A stretch of DNA of 64,000 nucleotides from an uncultured Aeriscardovia sp. (GTDB lineage Bacteria; Actinomycetota; Actinomycetes; Actinomycetales; Bifidobacteriaceae), in contig CAIFER010000001.1 of the NCBI GenBank assembly GCA_903789525.1, positions 930,001 to 994,000 of the forward strand, in the 5' to 3' direction. The position numbers and the translations under genes are program-made. A model generated the notes under the pieces. It worked only from the letters and a program-made list of their open reading frames with translations. It did no database searches and had not been told where the DNA came from. Positions 51,441 to 60,742 of this stretch are shown piece by piece; the first letter of the stretch is position 1, and every line of letters begins with the position of its first letter.

Positions 51441-51827
51441 ATCTTCCACTCATATCTCCCATCAATCTCCTATCTTTTTCAGCGAAATCGCCTCGGCGTC
51501 CCCTGCGGGTAGCCTTGCAAGTAGCTGAAACAGAACAAGACTCTGACAGGGCGAAGCGGCAGCGCCGCCGTCCTGAACGGTCGCGCGTACCGACTCGCGG
51601 ACAGCTCTCGCCCCAGCGGTGAATCGTCTTTCTCGGCGTCACGAATGGCAGATGTACCGCACCACGAAAACCGCGTCAAACTCAAACGAAAATGCCGTCA
51701 TCCGACTGTTGCCAAGCCGGAGGAGACCAGATCACGCCGAGCTGCTGTCTTGCGCTTGTCCTGTCTTCTTCCCTCGTGGTTCCTTTCGCTTCACGGCACA
51801 TCAGCGAATTGAGAGAATGGAGGGAAA

Positions 51828-53792
51828 ATGAGCCAGCCGAAAAGCGCTGACGGCACATCGAGCACGGTAAAAAATGACGACCGGAATAACTCGCCTGAAA
51901 ACGAACAGCAGCTCGTCTCACCGGGTCAGAAGCTTCTCGAGCAGCGTGAAGAAGCCGAGTACCAGCGTGATTTGGGATCCGCAAAGGATTTCCGTTATCT
52001 GTTTCCCAGCTTGAGGCAGTATCGTGCCCCTTCGATTTGGGCAATTATCTGCATCTGCCTCGAGGCGTTCGTCGAACTATGCATCCCGATGCTGACTGCG
52101 CGCCTGATCGACGACGGTGTTACCCGCAAGAACATGCAAGCTGTGCTGTACTGGGGTGGCATTCTTGCTGCTCTATCCCTCGTCGCACTTGTCTTTGGAT
52201 CACTCGCCGGCATCTTCTCAGCGAAGGCATCGGCAGGATTCGCCCGTAACCTGCGCCATGACCTGTTCCACAAGGTTCAAGGCTTCTCATTTACCAACAT
52301 CGACCACTTCTCGACAGGCTCGATCATCACACGTCTAACGACCGACGTCACCAATGTGCAGTTCGCTTACCAGCTCACGATCGTCATCGCCTTCCGCGCG
52401 CCAGTCCTCATGGTGGTTGCGTGGATCCTCTCCTTCCAGTTGAGCCATTCGATTTCGCTGATGTTCCTGCTCATCTTCCCAGCAATGGGCATCATTATTA
52501 TTTTGATCGCTGCGCAAGTGCACCCGTACTTCGTCCGGGTTTTCCACACGTACGATCGTTTGAATTCGAATGTGGACGAGGACCTCAATGGTATGCGCGT
52601 GGTCAAGTCCTTCAACCGCGAGAGCTACCAGCAACAGCGCTTTGAGCGCGTCTCGCAGCGCATTTACGACCTCTTCGCCAAGGCTGAGTACCGCCTCGCC
52701 ACGCTCAATCCGATCGTCAATTTCTTCATGTTTGCGGCCATGATCGCCCTGTCGTGGATGGCAGCCAATCAGATCGTTGCATCTGGCAACAATCCTGCAA
52801 ACGGCCTCACGACCGGCGATCTCGCTTCACTCATGACCTACCTCGTGGCAATGCTCTCCGCAGTTCTAATGATGCTAGACGTCTTTATCATGATCATCAT
52901 TTCCCGCGCTTCTGCCTCCCGCATGGCAGCAGTGCTCCGTGAAAAGAACACAATGAAGATCGCCGATCACCCACTCACGGATGTGCCAGATGGATCCGTT
53001 CAGTTCGACCATGCGATCTTCCGCTATGACGCAACCGGCACCGGCGATGCGGTGATTGATGATGTCTCGCTGACCATTCCTTCTGGCTCAACCGTCGGCA
53101 TCATCGGCGGCACCGGGTCTGCAAAGACGAGTCTCGTCCAGCTCATCCCACGCCTCTATGATGTCCAGCGCGGAAGCGTGAAGGTTGGCGGTCACGATGT
53201 GCGTGATTATGACCTGAAGGCTTTGCGTACAGCCGTCTCCATGGTCCTGCAGAAGAACACGCTCTTCGCCGGGACTGTCGCAGAAAATCTGCGTTGGGGC
53301 AATCCTGACGCCACTGACGAAGAGGTCCTGCGTGCCTCGAAGCTCGCTCAAGCTGACGAATTCGTCCAGCAGATGCCCGACAAATACGAGACCAAGATTG
53401 ACCAAGGCGGAGCGAATGTCTCCGGCGGTCAGAAGCAGCGCCTGTGCATTGCCCGTGCCTTGCTGCGTCGGCCGAAGGTCTTGATTCTCGACGACTCCAC
53501 GTCAGCTGTTGACACCAAGACCGACGCACTCATTCGTCACGCTCTTGCGACAGAAATCCCGGACACAACGAAGATCATCATCGCCCAGCGCCTCTCCTCC
53601 GTGCAGGACGCCGATCAGATCTTCATGATGGATAACGGTCGAGTCGTTGCACATGGCACGCACAAAGAGCTTCTCGCCTCCAACGAGGAATATCGCGCGA
53701 TCTACGATTCGCAGAACCAAAACAAGCGTGAAGCCCGTCGTGTCAAGGAAAAGATCGAAGGAACCATGCAGAAGGGAGGCCAGAATGACTGA
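51828..53792 (+). CDS. ABC transporter ATP-binding/permease protein (heterodimeric exporter subunit 1)
   Basis: Fused TMD-NBD; VGIIGGTGSAKTSLVQLIPRLYD, NVSGGQKQRLCIARALLRRPKVLILDDSTSAVD. Confidence 0.92.
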   Translation: MSQPKSADGTSSTVKNDDRNNSPENEQQLVSPGQKLLEQREEAEYQRDLGSAKDFRYLFPSLRQYRAPSIWAIICICLEAFVELCIPMLTARLIDDGVTRKNMQAVLYWGGILAALSLVALVFGSLAGIFSAKASAGFARNLRHDLFHKVQGFSFTNIDHFSTGSIITRLTTDVTNVQFAYQLTIVIAFRAPVLMVVAWILSFQLSHSISLMFLLIFPAMGIIIILIAAQVHPYFVRVFHTYDRLNSNVDEDLNGMRVVKSFNRESYQQQRFERVSQRIYDLFAKAEYRLATLNPIVNFFMFAAMIALSWMAANQIVASGNNPANGLTTGDLASLMTYLVAMLSAVLMMLDVFIMIIISRASASRMAAVLREKNTMKIADHPLTDVPDGSVQFDHAIFRYDATGTGDAVIDDVSLTIPSGSTVGIIGGTGSAKTSLVQLIPRLYDVQRGSVKVGGHDVRDYDLKALRTAVSMVLQKNTLFAGTVAENLRWGNPDATDEEVLRASKLAQADEFVQQMPDKYETKIDQGGANVSGGQKQRLCIARALLRRPKVLILDDSTSAVDTKTDALIRHALATEIPDTTKIIIAQRLSSVQDADQIFMMDNGRVVAHGTHKELLASNEEYRAIYDSQNQNKREARRVKEKIEGTMQKGGQND

Positions 53793-55887
53793 ACCAGAGA
53801 CCAAGACTGATACGCAGACAGTCGAAGCGCAGGCAACACAAAGTGCTGAACGCGCTGATCATGTCGAAACCGCTGGAAGCGTGATAAAGACGAAGAACGC
53901 GAAGAAGAAGCACACCATGTTCGGCGATGACGTGCGACCGGGAACGTTCCGACGTCTTGCCGCGTACATCATGCACTATCGCTGGCGTGTGATTGTCGTC
54001 TGCATCCTCCTCATCATTGACGCGGGCATCATCGCGCTGTCTTCCGTGGCGAATCAGAACCTCGTGGATGACTACATCATGCCACTGCTAGGTAAGCCAC
54101 ATCCCGATTTCAGCCCTCTGATCCGCTTCCTCACCATCCTTTCTCTTCTCTACATCATCAGCGCGTTGACAGCTTGGGCCCGCCCACTCGTCCTCGTTAA
54201 GGTAGAACAAGGCACCCTCAAGCGCATCCGCGATCAAATGTATGCACACATGCAGCGTCTGCCGATCGGTTACTTTGACCGCAACGAGCACGGCGACATC
54301 ATGTCCCGCTACACGAACGACACCGATACCTTGCGCCAAGCCATTTCCGAAGCCTTCCCGCAAATCCTCTACGATGGCTTCTCCGTTTTGTGCACACTCA
54401 TCGGCATGCTGTGGGTCTCCGTTCCACTCACGCTCGTGACCGTCGTGCTCACAGTGGCAATCATGGCCGGCAACAACGTCCTCGTCTCGCGCTCAGGCCG
54501 ATATTTCGGTAAGCAACAGAAGGATCTTGGCACAGTCAACGGCTTTGTGGATGAATCTGTCAACGGTCAGAAAGTCATCAAAGTCTTCACGCACGAGGAT
54601 GCCACACAGGCGCAGTTCGATCACGTGAACGACGCGCTGAATCACTCGAGTTCGCTCGCAAATATCTACGGAAACCTTCCGGGACCCGTTGTTAACAATC
54701 TTGGCTATCTGGTCTACGTGATCGTGGCAATCATTGGGTCAGCTGGAGCTCTCGGAAATTGGGGGAACCCAACCCTGCACGGTGGTACTGTCCTCACCAC
54801 CGGCGCCATTATTGCGTTCCTGACTCTGTGCCGTTCATTCATCAATCCGATGGGTGAGATCGCGCAACAAGTTACTCAGGTCTTGATGGCTCTGGCAGGC
54901 GCATCCCGCATCTTCGAGCTTCTGGATGAGCCCGTCGAAGAGGATCACGGAACTGTCACCCTCATCAATGCAAACGTGGCAAAGGATGGCACGATCACGC
55001 CATCTGATCACCGCACTGACAAGTGGGCGTGGGATGTCCCTGCCGGTGTCAAAGTCAATACCAAGGATGCAGAAGTCACAGTCGCTCACAGCGCAACCGG
55101 TACCACTGATCCTACAGAAGCTGATGCCACAAAAGCTGAAGCATACACGCGTTTGCGGGGCGATATCCGCCTCGACCACGTGGACTTCTCCTATGTGCCA
55201 GGTCATCAGATTTTGCACGACATCAGCATTCATGCCACTCCAGGTGAAAAGGTTGCCCTCGTCGGCGCGACTGGCGCTGGCAAGACGACGATCACGAACC
55301 TCGTCAACCGGTTCTACGACATCGATGCAGGCAAGATTACCTATGACGGCATCGATATCACTGATATCGCCAAGCCAGATCTGCGCCGCAGCCTTGGCAT
55401 TGTGTTGCAAGATGTGAACCTCTTTACTGGCACTGTCATGGACAACATTCGCTACGGGCGACTGAATGCGAGTGATTCCGATTGCGTTGCGGCGGCTAAG
55501 CTCGCCAATGCAGATGGCTTCATTCGCATGCTCCCGGACGGCTACCGCACGATCCTCACGAACAACGGCTCTGACCTCTCCCAAGGCCAGCGCCAGCTGA
55601 TCTCAATTGCTCGTGCTGCTGTCGCCGATCCACCGGTCATGATTCTCGATGAGGCGACCAGCTCCATCGATACGCGTACTGAGCAAATCGTCCAGCAAGG
55701 AATGGATCGGCTCATGGAAGGCAGGACCGTTCTCGTGATCGCTCATCGCCTTTCCACGATCCGCAACTCCGACCAGATCTGCGTAATTGATCACGGCCGA
55801 ATTATCGAGCGCGGCAACCACGATCAGCTCATTGCCAAACGCGGCGAGTACTACCAGCTCTACACAGGAGCTCTCGAACTCGAATAA
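53785..55887 (+). CDS. ABC transporter ATP-binding/permease protein (heterodimeric exporter subunit 2)
   Basis: VALVGATGAGKTTITNLVNRFYD, DLSQGQRQLISIARAAVADPPVMILDEATSSID; ATG at 53785 overlaps previous CDS (ORF opens at 53647). Confidence 0.92.
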   Translation: MTEPETKTDTQTVEAQATQSAERADHVETAGSVIKTKNAKKKHTMFGDDVRPGTFRRLAAYIMHYRWRVIVVCILLIIDAGIIALSSVANQNLVDDYIMPLLGKPHPDFSPLIRFLTILSLLYIISALTAWARPLVLVKVEQGTLKRIRDQMYAHMQRLPIGYFDRNEHGDIMSRYTNDTDTLRQAISEAFPQILYDGFSVLCTLIGMLWVSVPLTLVTVVLTVAIMAGNNVLVSRSGRYFGKQQKDLGTVNGFVDESVNGQKVIKVFTHEDATQAQFDHVNDALNHSSSLANIYGNLPGPVVNNLGYLVYVIVAIIGSAGALGNWGNPTLHGGTVLTTGAIIAFLTLCRSFINPMGEIAQQVTQVLMALAGASRIFELLDEPVEEDHGTVTLINANVAKDGTITPSDHRTDKWAWDVPAGVKVNTKDAEVTVAHSATGTTDPTEADATKAEAYTRLRGDIRLDHVDFSYVPGHQILHDISIHATPGEKVALVGATGAGKTTITNLVNRFYDIDAGKITYDGIDITDIAKPDLRRSLGIVLQDVNLFTGTVMDNIRYGRLNASDSDCVAAAKLANADGFIRMLPDGYRTILTNNGSDLSQGQRQLISIARAAVADPPVMILDEATSSIDTRTEQIVQQGMDRLMEGRTVLVIAHRLSTIRNSDQICVIDHGRIIERGNHDQLIAKRGEYYQLYTGALELE

Positions 55888-55912
55888 GTCCATTCGAATT
55901 CCATTTCTGTTC

Positions 55913-55942
55913 ACCCCATGCGTGATTCGCTCCACATGGGGT
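55913..55942 (+). terminator. Rho-independent terminator after first ABC pair
   Basis: ACCCCATG...CATGGGGT followed by TTTCTTTTTCTC. Confidence 0.8.
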
Positions 55943-55970
55943 TTTCTTTTTCTCTGAGGGATAAAAGATA

Positions 55971-55984
55971 GTTGCGCATGCAAC
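55971..55984. promoter_or_regulatory. Putative MarR operator GTTGCGCATGCAAC
   Basis: Perfect 14-bp palindrome upstream of marR-like gene. Confidence 0.65.
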
Positions 55985-56001
55985 AATTCCGGATTAATTT
56001 A

Positions 56002-56015
56002 GTTGCTTATGCAAC
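56002..56015. promoter_or_regulatory. Putative MarR operator GTTGCTTATGCAAC
   Basis: Same GTTGC-N4-GCAAC arms, 31 bp centre-to-centre from the first, overlapping the regulator start codon. Confidence 0.65.
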
Positions 56016-56593
56016 GACTTGATGAAGATGAGAAAGAGAAGGTTACCCGATCCCGGTATGCCAATTTATCCCGCAAACTCACCGCAGACGACTTTGTGAC
56101 TGATCCCACGCTCTCGTCCGAAGAACTACTCGTCAATATACATATCGTCGGGAGCGTTGCTGATCGTTACTTTTCCCGCACCGAGCCGAGTGACCTACCC
56201 ATCACAGGAACAAACGCTCGCTTTATTGGTCTTCTTGCGCGATCTGACCGATGCGGTCGCACATTACACCAGACAGATTTCGAACACGCGCTGTCGCTGA
56301 ACCGCTCAACCGTCAGCCGAACTCTGGACCGCATGGAAGAGATGGGACTCGTCCAGCGAGTTCCGGATCCGCACGACGGCCGTCAGCTTCAGATCGTCTT
56401 AACTGAGCAAGGTCACAATACCAACGAAATGCTGCACAGCGAGATCCAGAAGCGCGGCGAAGCGTTGATCCACGGCATCCCGCCTGAAGATCTTGCCGCT
56501 GCTTTACGTGCTATTCAAGCGATCATCGACAACGCTCGAAAACTGACGAAGCAAGCAGAAGAACAAACGACAGAAACAGAAAAGGAGAGGTGA
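56003..56593 (+). CDS. MarR family transcriptional regulator
   Basis: winged-HTH: FEHALSLNRSTVSRTLDRMEEMGLVQRVPDPHDGRQLQIVLTEQG; start TTG 56003 or ATG 56009. Confidence 0.9.
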   Translation: MLMQRLDEDEKEKVTRSRYANLSRKLTADDFVTDPTLSSEELLVNIHIVGSVADRYFSRTEPSDLPITGTNARFIGLLARSDRCGRTLHQTDFEHALSLNRSTVSRTLDRMEEMGLVQRVPDPHDGRQLQIVLTEQGHNTNEMLHSEIQKRGEALIHGIPPEDLAAALRAIQAIIDNARKLTKQAEEQTTETEKER

Positions 56594-56594
56594 T

Positions 56595-58565
56595 ATGGCA
56601 ACTGCTCAATCGACGCGGACCGGACAATCCTCACGTCTTGCACAAAAGGAAGCTCGGCAGCTGACCAATGAAGAACGCCATCGCGCAGCTCAGCAAGCGG
56701 CCGAATACAAACGCGATCTTGGTTCGGCTAAAGACTTCAAGTATCTGTTTCCAAGCCTGCGCGAATATAAAAAGCCAGCCATCATTGCCCCGATTCTCGT
56801 CGCACTTGAGGCACTCGCGGAAATGTTCATCCCCGCATTGATGGCAAATCTCATTGACCAAGGCATTACACCAAAGAATATGGGCGAGATCTGGCATTGG
56901 GGCATCATCCTTCTGCTCCTCGCCGCCGTCGCCTTACTCTGCGGAATGGGATCGGCTCGCGCTTCCGCCATCGCATCCGCTGGTTTTGCGAAGAATCTAC
57001 GTCAAGACCTGTTCGATCAGGTCCAAGGCTTCTCCTTCACGAATATCGACCACTTCTCGACCGGCTCAATCATCACCCGTCTGACCACCGACGTGACCAA
57101 CGTACAGAACGCTTTCCAGATGATCATCATCATCGCGTTCCGCGCCCCACTCATGGTCATCATCGCCTGGATCTTGACGTTCCGAATCAGTCACCAGATC
57201 TCGTGGATCTTCCTGGTTGCCCTGCCGATCATGTTCGCTGTCCTCATGGTGATCGCCATGCACGTTCATCCGATCTTCATTCGCGTCTTCCACACCTACG
57301 ATGAGCTGAATGCGGACGTGGAGGAAGACTTGAACGGCATGCGCGTGGTCAAGTCCTTCACCCGTGAGGACTATCAAACCAAGCGCTTTACGGACGTCTC
57401 CCAGCGCATTTATGACCTGTTTACCAAGGCTGAACGCCGGCTCGCATGGAACAACCCGATCGTCACCTTCTTCATGTACGCAGTCATGCTGATCATGAGC
57501 TGGATGGCCTCGACCGCGATCGTCGCGTCCGGGAACAATGCAGCTCGTGGTCTGACGACCGGCGATATGACCAGTCTCTTCGCCTACGCCGCTCAGATGC
57601 TCATGGCCATGATGATGCTCACGATGGTCTTCGTTCTCATCATCATCTCCCGCGCTTCCGCCTCTCGTATGGCAGCAATCCTGCGCGAGAAGAACACGAT
57701 GCCGTTCGCGAGCGCCGAGAAAGCAATCACGACGGTCCCGGATGGGTCCGTACACTTCGATCACGTCACCTTCCGCTACGACACTGAAGGCACTGGTACC
57801 CCGGTCCTCAACGACGTTTCGCTCGAAATTCCATCTGGCTCGACCGTCGGCATTATCGGCGGAACTGGTTCAGCAAAGTCCAGTCTTGTTCAGCTCATCC
57901 CCCGCCTGTATGACGCCACTTCCGGTCGAGTGTCGGTCGGCGGTCACGATGTGCGCGACTATGAGCTATCTTCTCTCCGTCACGATGTGGCAATGGTTTT
58001 GCAGAAGAACACACTCTTCGAGGGCACGATCGCCGAAAATCTGCGCTGGGGTAATCCCAACGCCACCGACGAGGAGGTCCTGCACGCAGCTCAGGCAGCC
58101 CAAGCCGATGAGTTCGTTCAGCAAAAGGCTGACAAGTACGACAGTCACGTTGAACAAGGCGGTGCGAACTTCTCCGGCGGTCAGAAACAGCGTCTCTGCA
58201 TTGCTCGAGCGTTACTCCGCCGTCCAAAGGTGCTCATTCTCGATGATTCCACTTCTGCAGTGGATACGAAGACCGATGCACTAATTCGCCAGGCTCTGCG
58301 CGAGGAACTGCCGGACACGACGAAGATCATCATCGCCCAGCGTCTCTCCTCCGTTCAGGATGCCGACCAGATCTTCATGATGGACAACGGCCGCATCATA
58401 GAGCACGGCACGCATGAGGAGCTCATGAGGGCTTCTGCTGAGTACCGCGCGATCTACAACTCGCAGAATCAGAACAGGCGCGAAGCAGAGAAAGCTAAAG
58501 CCGAAACGGGAAACTCTGAAAGCCTTGGAAACTCCGAGAATTCCGAAAGCGAGGCGAAGGACTGA
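56595..58565 (+). CDS. ABC transporter ATP-binding/permease protein (paralog of 51828-53792)
   Basis: Shares FSFTNIDHFSTGSIITRLTTDVTNVQ and the NBD with 51828-53792. Confidence 0.92.
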   Translation: MATAQSTRTGQSSRLAQKEARQLTNEERHRAAQQAAEYKRDLGSAKDFKYLFPSLREYKKPAIIAPILVALEALAEMFIPALMANLIDQGITPKNMGEIWHWGIILLLLAAVALLCGMGSARASAIASAGFAKNLRQDLFDQVQGFSFTNIDHFSTGSIITRLTTDVTNVQNAFQMIIIIAFRAPLMVIIAWILTFRISHQISWIFLVALPIMFAVLMVIAMHVHPIFIRVFHTYDELNADVEEDLNGMRVVKSFTREDYQTKRFTDVSQRIYDLFTKAERRLAWNNPIVTFFMYAVMLIMSWMASTAIVASGNNAARGLTTGDMTSLFAYAAQMLMAMMMLTMVFVLIIISRASASRMAAILREKNTMPFASAEKAITTVPDGSVHFDHVTFRYDTEGTGTPVLNDVSLEIPSGSTVGIIGGTGSAKSSLVQLIPRLYDATSGRVSVGGHDVRDYELSSLRHDVAMVLQKNTLFEGTIAENLRWGNPNATDEEVLHAAQAAQADEFVQQKADKYDSHVEQGGANFSGGQKQRLCIARALLRRPKVLILDDSTSAVDTKTDALIRQALREELPDTTKIIIAQRLSSVQDADQIFMMDNGRIIEHGTHEELMRASAEYRAIYNSQNQNRREAEKAKAETGNSESLGNSENSESEAKD

Positions 58566-60634
58566 TGGCTCAGCAAAACGAAAAGATGACAGCAACATCA
58601 CAGAAGCGCAGTCGCGGTCGCGGCAGGGATATTCGCCCCGGCACTCTCAAGCGGCTGCTCGGTTACGTATCGCAATACCGTTTCCGTCTGATTCTCGTCG
58701 GTATCTGCCTGATTGTGATCGCCGTCGCGCAGGCGCTGTCTTCACTGGCACTGCAAACGATGATCGATAACTACATCATGCCGCTGGTCGGTAAATCGCA
58801 TCCGGATTGGGGACCGCTGATTCGCCTGCTGTGCGGCCTCGGTGCGATTTATGCGTGCGCCGTCATCGCCTCACTCGTCTCCCAGCAGCTGCTGGTCGTC
58901 ATCGAGCAAGGAACCCTCAAGAAGGTGCGTGACGACATGTACACGCATATGCAGCGCCTGCCGATCGCCTACTTTGACCGCAACGAGCACGGCGACATCA
59001 TGTCCCGCTACACGAACGATACTGACACGTTGCGTCAGGCTATCTCACAATCCCTGCCGCAGATGGCGTCGTCCCTGCTGACCATGACCGCCGCCTTCAT
59101 TTCGATGTGCTGGCTGAGCTTGCCGCTGACCCTGCTCACTCTTGTGCTCACCTTCGGTATCCTCGCCATCACGCGCATTATCGTCTCCCGTTCTGGCCAC
59201 TACTTCGTCAAGCAGCAGAAGGACCTCGGTGCGGTCAATGCGTTCGTCGAGGAGGCTGTCAACGGCGAAAAGGTGATCAAGGTCTTCACTCATGAGGATG
59301 CGACGAAGAAGAAGTTCCGCGCGCTCAACAACAGCCTCTTCACTGCCAGCTCGACTGCGAATGCCTACGGTAACATCGTCATGCCGATCATCAACAACCT
59401 CGGCTACCTGATCTACGTCATCATCGCGCTCGTGGGTGGTGCCAGCCTGATTGCCGGACTCGCTAACCCAACTTTGCATGGGATGGCCTCGATCACTGTT
59501 GGCACGATCGTCTCGTTCCTGACGCTTTCACGTTCATTCATTAACCCGATTGGCCAGGTTTCTCAGCAGTTCACGATGATCATGATGGCCCTCGCTGGCG
59601 CCTCCCGTATCTTCCAGCTGCTCGACGAGCCGGTTGAGGAAGATCACGGAACTGTCACCCTCGTCAACGCGCATATCGCCAAGGATGGAACCATCACACC
59701 TGCTGATCACCGCACTGATGACTGGGCTTGGCGCGTTCCAATAGGAGTCAAGGTCAACACTCACGATGCTGAGCTGTCGGTGGCAAAGGACGCGGGACGA
59801 GCTGCAATGGCTCAGTCTGTTGCTAATGCCGATGCGATTGCTGATTTGATCGGGTCTGCTCCGCGTACTTCGAAGCAGCAAGCCGGCGCTTACACGCGTC
59901 TCCTAGGCGATATCCGCCTCGACCACGTCAACTTCTCGTACGTGCCAGGACGCCAGATCTTGCATGACATCAGCATTCACGCGCATCCGGGTGAGAAGGT
60001 CGCGCTCGTGGGAGCGACCGGCGCCGGCAAGACGACGATCACGAACCTCGTCAACCGGTTCTACGATATCGACTCCGGCTCCATCACTTACGATGGCATC
60101 AATATTCGCGATATCGCTAAGCCAGATCTGCGCCGCTCAATGGGCATCGTCCTCCAGGACGTGAACCTCTTCACCGGCACGGTCATGGACAACATCCGCT
60201 ACGGCCGTCTTGACGCGACCGACGAGGAGTGCATCGCCGCCGCCAAACTCGCGAACGCGGACGACTTCATCCGCATGCTTCCGGACGGGTACGAGACAGT
60301 TCTCTCCGGGAACGGCGAGGATCTATCTCAGGGCCAGAGGCAGCTGATCTCGATTGCTCGAGCAGCCGTCGCCGATCCGCCAGTCATGATTCTCGATGAG
60401 GCAACGAGTTCCATCGATACTCGGACTGAGCAGATCGTCCAGCAAGGAATGGATCAGCTCATGAAGGGACGCACGGTGTTCGTCATCGCGCACCGTCTCT
60501 CCACGATTCGCAACTCCGACCAAATCTGCGTCATTGATCACGGCCGCATTACCGAACATGGCGACCACGATCAGTTGATGGATCTGCGCGGCGAGTACTA
60601 CCAGCTCTACACTGGGGCTCTCGAGCTGGAGTAA
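58565..60634 (+). CDS. ABC transporter ATP-binding/permease protein (paralog of 53785-55887)
   Basis: Shares IAYFDRNEHGDIMSRYTNDTDTLRQAIS and VALVGATGAGKTTITNLVNRFYDID with 53785-55887. Confidence 0.92.
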   Translation: MAQQNEKMTATSQKRSRGRGRDIRPGTLKRLLGYVSQYRFRLILVGICLIVIAVAQALSSLALQTMIDNYIMPLVGKSHPDWGPLIRLLCGLGAIYACAVIASLVSQQLLVVIEQGTLKKVRDDMYTHMQRLPIAYFDRNEHGDIMSRYTNDTDTLRQAISQSLPQMASSLLTMTAAFISMCWLSLPLTLLTLVLTFGILAITRIIVSRSGHYFVKQQKDLGAVNAFVEEAVNGEKVIKVFTHEDATKKKFRALNNSLFTASSTANAYGNIVMPIINNLGYLIYVIIALVGGASLIAGLANPTLHGMASITVGTIVSFLTLSRSFINPIGQVSQQFTMIMMALAGASRIFQLLDEPVEEDHGTVTLVNAHIAKDGTITPADHRTDDWAWRVPIGVKVNTHDAELSVAKDAGRAAMAQSVANADAIADLIGSAPRTSKQQAGAYTRLLGDIRLDHVNFSYVPGRQILHDISIHAHPGEKVALVGATGAGKTTITNLVNRFYDIDSGSITYDGINIRDIAKPDLRRSMGIVLQDVNLFTGTVMDNIRYGRLDATDEECIAAAKLANADDFIRMLPDGYETVLSGNGEDLSQGQRQLISIARAAVADPPVMILDEATSSIDTRTEQIVQQGMDQLMKGRTVFVIAHRLSTIRNSDQICVIDHGRITEHGDHDQLMDLRGEYYQLYTGALELE

Positions 60635-60664
60635 AGGAATCCGCTTCTTACCAGCCGGTCCCAT

Positions 60665-60705
60665 AAAATGCCATACAGCACCTGCGCGTGTTGTATGGCA
60701 TTTTT
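60665..60705 (+). terminator. Rho-independent terminator after second ABC pair
   Basis: AAAATGCCATACA...TGTATGGCATTTTT followed by CTTTCTTTTTC. Confidence 0.8.
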
Positions 60706-60742
60706 CTTTCTTTTTCTGCCGTCCAACGGGATAATAGAAACT

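Noticed and set aside
51441-51827. Small ORFs between the NmrA-like and ABC genes
   Set aside because: Short, overlapping, no recognisable domain; cannot be supported as genes.
57066-57764. 232-aa minus-strand ORF rich in Asp/His
   Set aside because: Antisense to the ABC exporter TMD, low-complexity shadow frame.
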